Below are positions 1 through 10,284 of a stretch of DNA of 64,000 nt, in pieces. The DNA is from CAUPWF01 sp963515125 (GTDB taxonomy: Bacteria; Bacillota; Clostridia; Lachnospirales; Lachnospiraceae), in the NCBI GenBank assembly GCA_052116865.1, contig JBQKKG010000009.1, positions 62,001 through 126,000 on the forward strand, in the 5' to 3' direction. The position numbers and the translations under genes are program-made. The notes under the pieces were generated by a model that was not told the origin of the DNA, searched no databases, and saw nothing but the letters and a program-made list of their open reading frames with translations. The stretch's first letter is position 1, and each line of letters begins with the position of its first letter.

Positions 1-3000
1 CCTTGCTATTACGTTGCGGTAATACCAAGTCCGTGTATGTTTCTAATTTTTTAATTCCTTTTTCAGAAAGTCCTGTAATTGTGGTTTCTGAAATGGTTAT
101 TTCATCAACCGTTGCCCTTGGAATTGCCATCATTCTACTGAGACTTGGGCTACTTGCTTTCTTAGTTCCAAAGATAAAGTCATCCGTATTCCACTGCGCC
201 GCCTGATATACGATACGATGTGAATCTGAATTCTGGAATTTTAACAAAGCTGGATTGGTAGTATAACATACTACGATATAATCATTGTCTATGCCCGCAT
301 TATGATAAAAAGCATCATTTCCCAGACTTGTAAGAGTCGATGGCAGATTCACACTTTCTAAGTATCCTTCTTTAAATGCCAATGATCCTATTTTTTCAAT
401 TCCTTCTTCTAATACCAACTTTTTCAATGTAATTCCTTTAAACGTTCCTTCAAAAGCAGAGTCACCAATTTCTTTTACATTTCCAGGTACAACTAATTCG
501 GTCAAATGATGTAGGTGAAATGCCTTTTTCCCAATTCTTGTCACTGCTTTTGGAATATCAAGTGACTCTAACTTCGCACCAGCAAATGCATAATCCCCAA
601 TTTCTGTAATACTTTCTGGAATCTCCACATGGGTTAAATCAATATTCATAGAAAAAGTCGCCTGTGAAATCTTAGTTAATCCTTTTGAAAGGGTTAACTG
701 ATCCATTACGTTTGCAGAAAATGCTCCGCTTTGTATCTCTGTAATGGTATCTGGTAATATCAATTCCTTAATTTTATTTGAATTAAATGCACTTTCTCCA
801 ATACTATACAACGTATTTGGAAATGTCAATCCTTTCAGACTATTATATTGGAATGCATTTGCCCCTATTGCTTGAAGTCTTTCAGGCATTTGTACACTTT
901 CCATTCCATTCGGTGAATAAATCCCAGTCTTTCCCTGTTCCCATTCACCCTCTGGAATTTTAAAAGCCCCGTTACCAATTACGGTAATATCTTCTCCTGT
1001 GATAGGGTTCACAGTCGGAAGAACCAACTTATGGTTTTGAAGCCTTGTTTGATTTCCTTGCTCAGACCATCCAGTAATGGTAGGACCATCATAAGTAAAA
1101 TCTTCCTCTGTCCATCCAGATTCTATCATCTGATCATACACTACCTGATGCCAATCAGAAGTAGGATAGAATTTTCTTGCCACCTCATTCAGATGCTCTT
1201 TGTTTGAGGAATGAATAGACACAACCGTTCCTCCTGCATTGGTAAAAGTATCTTTTGCTAACTTCTGAAGACCTCTTGGAATATCGATTCTTGTAAGTGC
1301 ACTATCCTTAAATGCTTTTGCTCCTATTTCTACTAAACCCGATGGGAGCTTTACTTTTGTTATTGTTCTGCGTTCTGGTGTTTGAGCAAATGCACTGCTT
1401 CCAATTTTCGTAACTGTTGTAGGAATCACAACTTCTGAAAAGCTATTCCCTGCAAAGGCCATATTTCCAATGGCTGCAACCCCTTCTGGTATCGTTACAG
1501 ATACAAAATTAGGTGCTGAAGTATTATTTAAAAACGCTGACGCTGGTATTTCTGATAGATTTTTAGACAATACCACACGTTTTAAAGTACTATTAGATGT
1601 AAATGCAGCCCCACCAAGTGTTGTAACACTATCAGGAAGCACCACGTCCTCCAGAGTATTCTGTGCAAATGCTTGTATTCCAATATTTTCTAACTTTTCT
1701 GGGAATACAATGGTTGTAATACGGTTGTCTCGAAATGCAAAATTACCGATTTTTTTCAATTCAATAGGCAGTATTACCGCTTCAAATATTTCATTCTCAA
1801 CTCCGAAAGTTCCATATTCTCCTGGCTTTCCAGCTGCTATTTCTGTAATGTAATCCCCATCCACATTCTGGTTCGGTAATACTAGGTTTTTATTGAGTGG
1901 GCGTTTTAGTTCCCCCATTTGAGATAACCCTGTAATTACTGTTCCATTATACGTGAAATCCCATACACTATACGAATCTGCATTAATTTCATATTCATGA
2001 TACGTAGAGTCTTTGAATTTCTCTTTATCCGTATACTGCGTATAATTTTGTACTCGTACTTTGGTGATTGCATTCTCAGCATCGGTATACTGTTTTTCAA
2101 ATACGTTTGCACTTAATCCTTGCACCGTATATGGAAGATTGACGGATGCAATATTTTGATTGCGAAATGCCCTGCTTCCGATTGTTTCCAACCCTTCTGA
2201 AAGGGTAAGCACTGTGCTTGAAGTCAATGCGCTACTTGTAGAAAATGCATAGTTTCCAATGGAAGTTACCGTAGATGGAATGCTGATATTGGTAAAATTG
2301 TTACCCGCAAATGCATTGTTTCCTATTGTTTTCACTCCTTCTGGAATGATAATCTCTGAAAAGCCTTCCATGTAATCCACACCACTGCATCCAAACGCCC
2401 CAGCTGGAATATCCGTTAATTTACTAGATAACGTTACACTTTGTAGCGTTTTATTACTTCCAAATGCTCCTCCACCCATGGTTGTTACACTATTTGGAAG
2501 TATAATGCGAGCTAATTGATTCTTTTGGAATGCCGCCAATCCAATTTCTGTTAGCGTCTCTGGAAACGCTATCTCTGTCAAATTATTATTTTGAAATGCC
2601 CGGTCTCCAATCTTTTGTAATTTTGATGGAAGCACTACACTTTCCATTACTTGATTTTCATCACTAAAGGTTCCATAACTGCCAGATGCAGGAGCTGCTA
2701 TCTCAGTAATGTATTCTCCTGATGGATTCTTATCCGGCAATACTAGGTTGTGATTTTCCACTCTTTTTTTCACACCTTTTTCTGATAATCCTGTAATCAT
2801 AGTGCCATTATAGGAAAAGTCATTACTGGTCCATATATCCGTTCTAATATGAATTTCAAAAGTCGCTCCGGTTACTTCAAATGCCATATGTTCATCGTTT
2901 GGTGTATATACCGCTACATTCCCATTTTTATTCCCGGAAAAAGCCGCCTTATTTAACGCTGTTAAACTGAATGGAATATCAACCCGTGTAAGATTCGCAT

Positions 3001-5725
3001 TTGCGAACGTCTTAGAATTTATTTTTAATAATCCTTCTACAAGTTTTACAGATTGCAATTTGTTCCTTCCTGCTGGCTGCTCAAAGGCACTGCTTCCAAG
3101 CTCTGTCACATCAGCTGGGATTATTACTTGCTCCAATTGATTATCTTTAAATGCCTTAGAACCAATTGCAGATAACGAAGTAGGCAATATTAACGTCTGA
3201 ATCTCTTGCCCTGCAAAGGCACTCATTCCTATTGTTTTCACTCCTTCTGGAATTACCACTCTGGTCAAACTTGCATTGGTTGTATTCGATAACGTAATAC
3301 CAAAAACAGTTGGTGCAATCTCTGTCATCTGAGAAGAAAGTTCCACTCTTTGCAAATGCACGTTGTTGAGAAAAGCTGCCCCTCCTAATGTTTTAAGGCT
3401 ATTTGGAAGTATGACCTCACTAAAGTCATTCATGGCAAAAGCTTGCATCCCAATACTGCTTAATGTAGTTGGAAATTCTACATTCGTCAAGTGGTTATTT
3501 AAAAATGCCTTGTCTCCAATAGTTTGCAATTTTTCTGGTAACACTACCTGCTCAAATACTTCCCCCTCTATTCCAAAAGTCCCATAACTTCCTGTTCCTG
3601 CTGCAATATCAGTCACATCTTTTCCATCTGGTGTTTTGGCTGGCAACACTAATTTTTTATTCTCTGTACGCTTGATTATACCACTGTCTGAAAGTCCCGT
3701 GATGGAAGTTCCACTATATGTAAAATCTTCCCCCTTCCAACTTGCTGTATTTAATTTGATCCAGTGATACGTAGACTCTGGAAAATCAGCTTTATTAGAT
3801 AGGTGCATATAATTATCTGTATCTAATTCTACCTTGCCTGCCTTACCTCCTTGGAATGCATTTGCATCTAATTTTATCAAGCTAGATGGTAAAGTTACCT
3901 TTTGAAGCCTAGCATTTGCAAAAGCGTTATCAGCAATTTCCTGAATTCCTTCCTTTATAATTAATTCCGTCATATTTCCTGTTGCTTCATTCTGCGCAAA
4001 TGCACCAGAACTGATGACTTTGATTCCACCTGGTATCGTAAGGCTGGTCAATGCATTCCCTTGAAATGCCCTCGCCCCAATACTAGTAATTCCTTCTGGA
4101 ATCACTAGTTTTTGAATTACATTGCCCGCAAATGCGGACTGTGGGATTTCTATCAGGCCTTTTGATAATGTAATTGCTGTCAATACATTTCCCTTTTGTC
4201 CACTAAAACTCTCTGCCCCTATGGTCTTTACACTATCTGGTAATACAACACTAGACATTTTGTTTTGCGCAAAAGCTGCAACACCAATTTGGCTTAAGGT
4301 TGTTGGAACGTTAAAAGATGACACATTATTGTTATAAAAGGCATAGTCACCTATGGTTTCTAATTTCACAGGTAATATTACGCTATCAAACACTTCATCA
4401 GCAGCTGAAAAGGTTCCACAATTTGTTGCGCTACCCGCTCCAATGCCTGTAATATATGCTCCCTGTGGGTTCTTATCCGGCAACACCAAGTCCTTGTCAT
4501 TTGCTCTTCTTGCAACACCACTTTGGGATAGCCCTGTAATCACAGTTCCATTATATGTAAAATCCTCAGATTTCCAAGTAGAATTATCCTCCGGTTGCGT
4601 ACCAAGAATTAGCTTTTGATGCCAGGACTTCTGGGATTCTGCTGTCCGGTCTATATGATTGATTCTATCTCTGTTGAATAGATCAGAATTGTCTGTATAC
4701 ATATAGACAAGTCCACCATTCTTTTTTTCTACTTCAGGTGCATTTTCAGGAACATTTTCCATTCCCGGATTTAATATGAATGTTCTTTTATCTAATTTTT
4801 CACAATAGTTAGGCAATGTTACCGATTTGATTTTATTATATGCAAATGCAAAACCATCCATTTGAAATAAAAAATCACAATTTTTATAAAAATTTACTGT
4901 TGTTATTTGGTTTTTTGCAAATGCTGAATTCCCGATCATCCACAACGTATGAGGAAAAGTCACCGTGGTTAATTGATTCCCACGAAAGGCAGATGCATCT
5001 ATATAAATCACTCCATCTGGAAAATTTATTGATGTAATATTGTTATCTGAAAATGCCGCATTCATAATAACAAAATTTCCTCGTTCATGAACAACTCCAG
5101 TCAGTTGGTCATCGTAAGGAATCATCATTCCTTCTGGAAGCGTTACCGTTTCAATCCCTTGCTTTTGAAATGCATTGCTTGCAATACCTACAATGGTTGT
5201 TCCATCTGGCATTTTTGATGGAATCACCAGATTTTTATTTGTACTAATTTTAGCATTTCCAGACTCTGAAAATCCTGTAATTCCTTGACCTTTAATAATA
5301 ATTTCCCTTTGATAATTGCAACCGGTCATGGTATGTGTAATTGGACCATATGTAAAGTCTTCAGAAGTCCATTCCAAAGAACGCTCCGCCATGAACGCAA
5401 CGCTTTCCTCCAAATTACTTTCTACTGGTTGGCTGCTACTATCCTCTGCTGGAACCTTATTATCTGTTTCATCCTGTGGCAAACTGGAACCTTCAGAATC
5501 CACCTTTTCATCGGTTTTATTAGATTCCAAATCTGACGAATGATCAGTTCCGCCCAATTGCGTATCATCTGCAGATGATCCACTTTCTTCATCCGTCTGC
5601 TTCTCATTTGCTACATGTTCGGTATCGACCTTGATATCCGGAATATCTGCCGCAAATGTATTCATCACCATTGACATACAAAGCAGCAAGACTAGGATAA
5701 AAGATCCCCCTCTCCTTTTTTTCAT
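1..5725 (-). CDS. BspA-like leucine-rich repeat surface protein (3' end outside window)
   Basis: The frame is open on the minus strand from an ATG at 5723-5725 (Shine-Dalgarno AGGAGG six bases upstream) to the left edge with no stop. That gives at least 1,908 codons, with the C-terminus missing. It starts with a signal peptide (KKRR, a hydrophobic stretch, cleavage near NTFA/AD) and an acidic Ser/Asp/Glu-rich linker to about residue 110. The rest is LRR_5/BspA-type repeats (IGxxAFxxNxL, then VxLPxxLxxI). They are grouped in seven larger modules, each opened by W-x-x-D-F-x-Y, then ITGLSxxG and LVLP. BspA-like proteins are secreted or cell-surface proteins of gut and oral bacteria that bind host or bacterial ligands; the partner here cannot be read from sequence. 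No wall anchor is visible because the end is cut off. All long plus-strand frames here are shadows. Confidence 0.9.
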   Translation of the reverse strand, partial: MKKRRGGSFILVLLLCMSMVMNTFAADIPDIKVDTEHVANEKQTDEESGSSADDTQLGGTDHSSDLESNKTDEKVDSEGSSLPQDETDNKVPAEDSSSQPVESNLEESVAFMAERSLEWTSEDFTYGPITHTMTGCNYQREIIIKGQGITGFSESGNAKISTNKNLVIPSKMPDGTTIVGIASNAFQKQGIETVTLPEGMMIPYDDQLTGVVHERGNFVIMNAAFSDNNITSINFPDGVIYIDASAFRGNQLTTVTFPHTLWMIGNSAFAKNQITTVNFYKNCDFLFQMDGFAFAYNKIKSVTLPNYCEKLDKRTFILNPGMENVPENAPEVEKKNGGLVYMYTDNSDLFNRDRINHIDRTAESQKSWHQKLILGTQPEDNSTWKSEDFTYNGTVITGLSQSGVARRANDKDLVLPDKNPQGAYITGIGAGSATNCGTFSAADEVFDSVILPVKLETIGDYAFYNNNVSSFNVPTTLSQIGVAAFAQNKMSSVVLPDSVKTIGAESFSGQKGNVLTAITLSKGLIEIPQSAFAGNVIQKLVIPEGITSIGARAFQGNALTSLTIPGGIKVISSGAFAQNEATGNMTELIIKEGIQEIADNAFANARLQKVTLPSSLIKLDANAFQGGKAGKVELDTDNYMHLSNKADFPESTYHWIKLNTASWKGEDFTYSGTSITGLSDSGIIKRTENKKLVLPAKTPDGKDVTDIAAGTGSYGTFGIEGEVFEQVVLPEKLQTIGDKAFLNNHLTNVEFPTTLSSIGMQAFAMNDFSEVILPNSLKTLGGAAFLNNVHLQRVELSSQMTEIAPTVFGITLSNTTNASLTRVVIPEGVKTIGMSAFAGQEIQTLILPTSLSAIGSKAFKDNQLEQVIIPADVTELGSSAFEQPAGRNKLQSVKLVEGLLKINSKTFANANLTRVDIPFSLTALNKAAFSGNKNGNVAVYTPNDEHMAFEVTGATFEIHIRTDIWTSNDFSYNGTMITGLSEKGVKKRVENHNLVLPDKNPSGEYITEIAAPASGSYGTFSDENQVMESVVLPSKLQKIGDRAFQNNNLTEIAFPETLTEIGLAAFQKNQLARIILPNSVTTMGGGAFGSNKTLQSVTLSSKLTDIPAGAFGCSGVDYMEGFSEIIIPEGVKTIGNNAFAGNNFTNISIPSTVTSIGNYAFSTSSALTSSTVLTLSEGLETIGSRAFRNQNIASVNLPYTVQGLSANVFEKQYTDAENAITKVRVQNYTQYTDKEKFKDSTYHEYEINADSYSVWDFTYNGTVITGLSQMGELKRPLNKNLVLPNQNVDGDYITEIAAGKPGEYGTFGVENEIFEAVILPIELKKIGNFAFRDNRITTIVFPEKLENIGIQAFAQNTLEDVVLPDSVTTLGGAAFTSNSTLKRVVLSKNLSEIPASAFLNNTSAPNFVSVTIPEGVAAIGNMAFAGNSFSEVVIPTTVTKIGSSAFAQTPERRTITKVKLPSGLVEIGAKAFKDSALTRIDIPRGLQKLAKDTFTNAGGTVVSIHSSNKEHLNEVARKFYPTSDWHQVVYDQMIESGWTEEDFTYDGPTITGWSEQGNQTRLQNHKLVLPTVNPITGEDITVIGNGAFKIPEGEWEQGKTGIYSPNGMESVQMPERLQAIGANAFQYNSLKGLTFPNTLYSIGESAFNSNKIKELILPDTITEIQSGAFSANVMDQLTLSKGLTKISQATFSMNIDLTHVEIPESITEIGDYAFAGAKLESLDIPKAVTRIGKKAFHLHHLTELVVPGNVKEIGDSAFEGTFKGITLKKLVLEEGIEKIGSLAFKEGYLESVNLPSTLTSLGNDAFYHNAGIDNDYIVVCYTTNPALLKFQNSDSHRIVYQAAQWNTDDFIFGTKKASSPSLSRMMAIPRATVDEITISETTITGLSEKGIKKLETYTDLVLPQRNSK
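171..5371 (-). repeat. Seven ~0.8-0.9-kb coding modules inside the BspA-like gene
   Basis: The motif W-x(2,3)-D-F-x-[YF] recurs at about 5350-5371, 4551-4585, 3711-3745, 2803-2838, 1943-1968, 1083-1115 and 171-196. Each copy is followed by ITG[LFW]S, an L-V-L/I-P strand and 6-10 LRR_5 units. The spacing is 0.8-0.9 kb. The copies are diverged, so this is an old modular duplication and not a recent tandem array. Confidence 0.8.
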
Positions 5726-5840
5726 ATCTTGCCTCCTGTTTTCATATTGTATTTTATGTGTTATCTTTGATACCACTCTAATTTCTGATTATAGGATTGG
5801 CCTATAGGGAAGTCAAATCGATACTATTTATATATCTTGT

Positions 5841-5869
5841 CATATATAGAATTTGTCAATAATTGTCAA
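5841..5869 (-). promoter_or_regulatory. Possible promoter of the BspA-like gene
   Basis: On the minus strand TTGACA (5869-5864), a 17-base spacer and TATATG (5846-5841) lie about 115 bases upstream of the start codon. A second TTGACA is at 5859-5854. The -10 box matches only four of six positions, so this is tentative. Confidence 0.35.
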
Positions 5870-5948
5870 ATTTAGTCAACTTCCTTTTTTAAATTCATAG
5901 CATTATATTCTTCGGTATTCATTTCCAGAATCCTCTCTGGCAAATGTT

Positions 5949-7820
5949 TTAATGCATCTCTTTTTTGTTTTTCTTCTTATCAATACTTACTTTTATTATT
6001 ACACTACTAGCAGCTATGATTAATAAGAGTAAAAGCATGATTGTTGTATTATCTCCAGTTTTGGGAGAACAACTATTGACTGATGAATTCTGTACTTTGA
6101 CTGTTGTTTGATTTTTAATCACAGAATTATTAGTTGTTATAATTGGTTCCCTTTTTTTTGCGCTTACATTAAAACTGCTCACAGCTCCACCATCCGTAGA
6201 CATAATACGAATATTGTGTACTCCTACTGAAAGCGTCTGTACAAAACGCTCATGTAATGTAACGATTGTACTACCTGCTGTTACTGTATAGTCTTCTGAT
6301 GACAGCTCTTCCTCATCAACATAGACAGTAACAAATTTCTCAAAGTCTGCACTTGACCGGAAACTAATTTTTTGACCTTGTTCTACAGATTGGTTATCAT
6401 TACTTAACATTTTATATCCCTTTTGTAGTCTTAAAGTAACTTTCATCGGTTCTTTGTCTTTCATACCGTAATCATAAAGATAACTCACTTCTGTTTCTAT
6501 CGGGCTTTTCAACGTAACAATTCCACTATTTTGATCATATGTATAGCCCTCTCCCTCTAATACTGTAACTTTTGACAAGTCAGAAACTATAGTTTTCAAT
6601 GAAAATGTTGCTGCATCAATCGATTCATCGTAAGTAAATAGAAGAGTTCTTTTCTGTGGAGATATGGCCATACCCCATTTAAAATCTACAAAATTTGATA
6701 AATCCAGTTCTATCAACTGCATATTGGCACATCCTAGTGCTACTAGCTTGGAATTATTACTAAGATCTAACTTTTGTATTTTTGTATTGCTACAGTTTAA
6801 TGCTGTAATCTCTTTGTTATTACTTACATCTAACTTGGTAATATTTGTATTCGAACAATCCACACCACCTATATTTTTTTGCTGACTTAAGTCTAGTTTT
6901 GTTAATGAATTATTATTGTTGCACAATAATTCTTCTATATTAGGATTATTACTTAAATTTAAGTCTCTTATATTCGTCCCCTCACAGTAAAGGACTATTA
7001 ATTTGGGATTGTTGCTTACATCAAGTTCTGTAAGTGGATTATTGCTACACATAATATGTTCCAAATCTGGGTTATGACTATAATCCATCTTTGTTATCAT
7101 CGTATTTTGAGTGTATACTTCATATAGCTTAGAATTGTTACTAATATCTAACTCTTTAATACGAGTATCATTGCAGTCTAAAGCAAATAACTCTTTACAA
7201 TTACTTACATCCACTGCTTCAATTGGTGATTTATATAAGCACAGCCGTACTAGAGCAGTATTATTTCTTACGTCTAGTTGAGATAGTCCTGTAAGACTAC
7301 ATTGTACATTTTGTAATTTTGTATTTTTACTAATATCTAATTCTTTAAGCTCTTTTGCATAACTACAATCTAATTTTTCTAAGTTATAGAAATATTCAAT
7401 TCCTTTCAGACTTTCTACTTGTAAATTCCATTCAAAATTAATTTCGGTTATATTTGTGATCTCCTCGTAGGAAAATCTATTGTTTTTATTTATATCGAAT
7501 TTTTTTATAAACTCTCGGAATTTTTCATCCGGAAAATTAGTCTCATTAATCTCAACCTCTGATTCTGATTGTTGACTAAATTCTAATACTTGCATTGTTT
7601 GTTGTTCTGCTTCTACTTCCAGCTCCTGTTTCATTTCAGGTTCTTGTTCTACTTCTTGTTCTTGCTTTTCCTCTTCTAGTGGCGATTCCTGTTGTAAACT
7701 GCCTTCACTTTTTCCCTTTTCCTCTTCTGCCAAAATTGTCATTGGAATCATACTACTAACCACAAAAACTGCAATAACCAATGATAAGATTTTGTGTTTC
7801 CTACCTCTTTGGTACTTCAT
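5949..7820 (-). CDS. Leucine-rich repeat protein with sortase-type anchor
   Basis: This is a 623-residue surface protein. It has a signal peptide (residues 1-31, ending ILA/EE), then a Glu/Gln-rich linker to about residue 90. Next is an EF-hand-like segment (DINKNNRFSYEEI, about 108-120). About ten internalin-like LRRs of the form LDxSNNxxLxxLxC follow, and a beta-rich region around 390-560. The C-terminus has the sortase pattern SPKTGD, a hydrophobic stretch and a KKKNKK tail, so it is probably anchored to peptidoglycan; no sortase gene is in the window. The LRR class differs from that of the neighbouring BspA-like gene. The two genes share orientation with 223 bases between them, which suggests a common surface function but separate promoters. 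The ligand is unknown. Confidence 0.88.
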   Translation of the reverse strand: MKYQRGRKHKILSLVIAVFVVSSMIPMTILAEEEKGKSEGSLQQESPLEEEKQEQEVEQEPEMKQELEVEAEQQTMQVLEFSQQSESEVEINETNFPDEKFREFIKKFDINKNNRFSYEEITNITEINFEWNLQVESLKGIEYFYNLEKLDCSYAKELKELDISKNTKLQNVQCSLTGLSQLDVRNNTALVRLCLYKSPIEAVDVSNCKELFALDCNDTRIKELDISNNSKLYEVYTQNTMITKMDYSHNPDLEHIMCSNNPLTELDVSNNPKLIVLYCEGTNIRDLNLSNNPNIEELLCNNNNSLTKLDLSQQKNIGGVDCSNTNITKLDVSNNKEITALNCSNTKIQKLDLSNNSKLVALGCANMQLIELDLSNFVDFKWGMAISPQKRTLLFTYDESIDAATFSLKTIVSDLSKVTVLEGEGYTYDQNSGIVTLKSPIETEVSYLYDYGMKDKEPMKVTLRLQKGYKMLSNDNQSVEQGQKISFRSSADFEKFVTVYVDEEELSSEDYTVTAGSTIVTLHERFVQTLSVGVHNIRIMSTDGGAVSSFNVSAKKREPIITTNNSVIKNQTTVKVQNSSVNSCSPKTGDNTTIMLLLLLIIAASSVIIKVSIDKKKNKKEMH

Positions 7821-7974
7821 CTTAAATGCCTCCTCATATGTTTTCTTCTACTTTTTCACAAGTACGCTCTTTATTCCCGATACTAAATACAGCGCATATG
7901 ATAAGCATACTATAGACCCAGAGCAAAAGACAATTGATTGAACCAATAGGTAGATAAGGAATATCTATAAGCAA

Positions 7975-8018
7975 AAAGGAAAGGGTCTATAGCATTTACG
8001 CTATAGACCCTTTCCTTT
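7975..8018 (-). terminator. Rho-independent terminator of the chemoreceptor gene
   Basis: A perfect 19-bp stem with a 6-base loop (left arm 7975-7993, right arm 8000-8018) begins immediately after the chemoreceptor stop codon. On the minus strand the second arm runs into a short T-run. Confidence 0.9.
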
Positions 8019-10214
8019 TTAGTATTTAGAAGATGTATCGATTCCTTCGTAACTAATAGGTTCCTCTTTTTTATCTATATTATCATAGATGATAGTATCA
8101 TGATCCACACCCTTTAAATTGAATTGTGATACTAAAGAATTCATCATATTTGCTTGCGCAGACAACTCTTCGCTGGCTGCTGCACTTTCTTCAGCAGTTG
8201 CGGAATTTGTTTGTACTACTGCTGATATTTGCTCAATTCCAACTGTAACTTGTGCTATACCATCTGCTTGTTCATTAGAAACCGTTGATATTTCGTCAAT
8301 TAGAGCCGTCACCTTAATCGCATTTTCTGTAACTGAATTTAAGACATTTGCCGTTTCTTCCGTAATTTTTCCACCATTTTCAACTGCTACAATGGTACCT
8401 TCGATTAAAACAGTTGTATTGCTAGCCGCTTCTGCAGATTTTTGAGCAAGATTTCTAACCTCATCTGCGACAACTGCAAATCCTTTGCCGGCTTCACCTG
8501 CTCGAGCAGCCTCGACAGCTGCATTCAGTGCTAGGATATTCGTTTGAAATGCAATATCATCGATTGTTTTTATAATCTTACCAATTTCTTTTGATTTTCC
8601 AGTAATTTCTTCCATTGCCTTAGACATTTCTTTCATCTTATCATTACTTACTACAACTTCATTTCCAGCCGCATCTGAAAGATTACTTGCTTCACTTGCC
8701 TTTTGGGCATTTATTTTAATTTTATCAGTCATTTCCGACATCGTTGCAGAAAGCTCCTCGATGGAAGATGCTTGTTCTGTTGCTCCTTGTGACAGCGCTT
8801 GCGCAGCTGAAGAAACCTGATCTGCACCACTGTTTACTTGCTCAGAGGAATTCTTAATTTCGGTCAAAACGTTATTCAACTTACTGATAATTGTTTTTAA
8901 TGATCCAATTAGTGGTTCATAATCACCTATATATTCTCCTTCTGCTTTACTTTCTATCCTAAAGTTTCCATCCGCCAACTCCCCTAAGCAATTAGTCAGA
9001 TCCTCAACAATATTTTTGATTCTTGTCATCATTACTCTCATACTGTCCGCCAGGCTTCCTATTTCATCCTTCGACTCATATGCTATGTTGACATGTAAGT
9101 TACCAATTGCCATTTTAGTTGCAGCAGATTCAATTTCTTGCAAAGGTTTCAGTAATTTCTTTAAAAGTATAATAATCATTGCAACTAAGACCAATTCCGC
9201 TACAATGGCAAAAATAATTAAAAATATAGTCATCTTTGCTTTCACAGCATTATATTCATCTGCCAAAACTGCGGTTTGCATCCACCAAGTATTTTCCCCA
9301 ACGGAAATTGGTGTATAGTACCTTATCGTATCTCCACTTTTTTCATTCGTCTCCACGATAAATTCCTTTGCTTTATCAAAGTTCTTGCTAATTTTTTCAT
9401 AGTTTTTGCTAGAGACCGTATCTTTAAAGTTTTTACCTATCACATCTGAATGTGTACTATACATAATATTTTGATTCTGGTTAATTAAATTAACATATAG
9501 AGACGGATATTCCGTACTCTTTACATCAATAATAGAAAATATTGTACTTTGTATATCCAAAAGAATTATTCCTTTGAATTCACCATTGGATTCAATTGGA
9601 TAACTGACTGTAACTACATCAATGCCACTATCGGAATCAACATAAGCATCTGAAAAGCTCATACTCATGGCTTGCTTCGTTAATGCATAATAATCTTTTT
9701 CTTTGTATTGGTCATAGGTATTTTCTTGAACTTTTTTAGCTTCTGCCTCTTCTTTATATACATACGGTGCATAATCAGTGGCATTTGGTGAAAAAGCATT
9801 TGGTTCAAAAAATACACCAGCTCCAACAATACTATCATTTTCACTTACGGCTGACCAAATCGTATTTAGAATCGTATTTTCGGCATCATAACGACTTTGT
9901 GAAAGCTTCTTTCCATTTACTTTACTGACAAATGGACCGTCTTCCACGATCGCATCATTCTGTGAATACATATTCTTCAAGCTGCCATTTATGGTATCCG
10001 AAATACTGTTACACACATCCGTAATTGCGCTTACCTTTCCAACATTCGTATTACAAATTCCCGTCAATTCCCTATCCGTTGAAGCTCCTAAGGCCTTCCC
10101 CGTATAAATTACCACAAATAGATTTAACATAGCAAATCCCACAAAAATAATGGTACCTAAAACGATTGCTAATTTTGTTCCTAATTTTGCATCCTTAAAT
10201 TTAAATTTCTTCAT
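8019..10214 (-). CDS. Methyl-accepting chemotaxis protein with dCache-type sensor
   Basis: A 731-residue transmembrane chemoreceptor. A first membrane segment (about 14-36) is followed by a 270-residue extracellular region of dCache_1 character (YVDSDSGIDVVTVSYPI, GIILLDIQ, WWMQTAV). A second membrane segment (about 325-347), a HAMP domain (about 348-400) and a long cytoplasmic coiled coil follow. The highly conserved hairpin tip is present (FQTNILALNAAVEAARAG, then FAVVADEVRNLA). Family knowledge: it would signal to CheA through CheW. Many dCache sensors bind amino acids or other small molecules, but the ligand is not predictable here. No other chemotaxis gene is adjacent, so it is an orphan receptor. 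Its start has a GGGGGAT ribosome site, and it ends in its own terminator. Confidence 0.95.
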   Translation of the reverse strand: MKKFKFKDAKLGTKLAIVLGTIIFVGFAMLNLFVVIYTGKALGASTDRELTGICNTNVGKVSAITDVCNSISDTINGSLKNMYSQNDAIVEDGPFVSKVNGKKLSQSRYDAENTILNTIWSAVSENDSIVGAGVFFEPNAFSPNATDYAPYVYKEEAEAKKVQENTYDQYKEKDYYALTKQAMSMSFSDAYVDSDSGIDVVTVSYPIESNGEFKGIILLDIQSTIFSIIDVKSTEYPSLYVNLINQNQNIMYSTHSDVIGKNFKDTVSSKNYEKISKNFDKAKEFIVETNEKSGDTIRYYTPISVGENTWWMQTAVLADEYNAVKAKMTIFLIIFAIVAELVLVAMIIILLKKLLKPLQEIESAATKMAIGNLHVNIAYESKDEIGSLADSMRVMMTRIKNIVEDLTNCLGELADGNFRIESKAEGEYIGDYEPLIGSLKTIISKLNNVLTEIKNSSEQVNSGADQVSSAAQALSQGATEQASSIEELSATMSEMTDKIKINAQKASEASNLSDAAGNEVVVSNDKMKEMSKAMEEITGKSKEIGKIIKTIDDIAFQTNILALNAAVEAARAGEAGKGFAVVADEVRNLAQKSAEAASNTTVLIEGTIVAVENGGKITEETANVLNSVTENAIKVTALIDEISTVSNEQADGIAQVTVGIEQISAVVQTNSATAEESAAASEELSAQANMMNSLVSQFNLKGVDHDTIIYDNIDKKEEPISYEGIDTSSKY

Positions 10215-10257
10215 TTGTAATCCCCCTGATATCCTTTGATATGATTTTCTATAAAAT

Positions 10258-10275
10258 CGCCTGTTGTAATAGGCG
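10258..10275 (-). terminator. Weak hairpin after the TetR gene
   Basis: CGCCT/AGGCG stem with an 8-base loop, followed on the minus strand by ATTTTAT. It lies between the TetR stop and the chemoreceptor start and may only attenuate read-through. Confidence 0.4.
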
Positions 10276-10284
10276 TTGAAAAAA

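Noticed and set aside
3..4619. Plus-strand frames of 60-130 codons across the first 5 kb
   Set aside because: All lie in one frame opposite the BspA-like gene and contain no recognisable motifs; they are shadows caused by its repeated codons.
171..5371. Tandem repeat array or CRISPR in the first 5 kb
   Set aside because: The periodicity is protein-level, with units of 0.8-0.9 kb and high nucleotide divergence; there are no short identical repeats with unique spacers.
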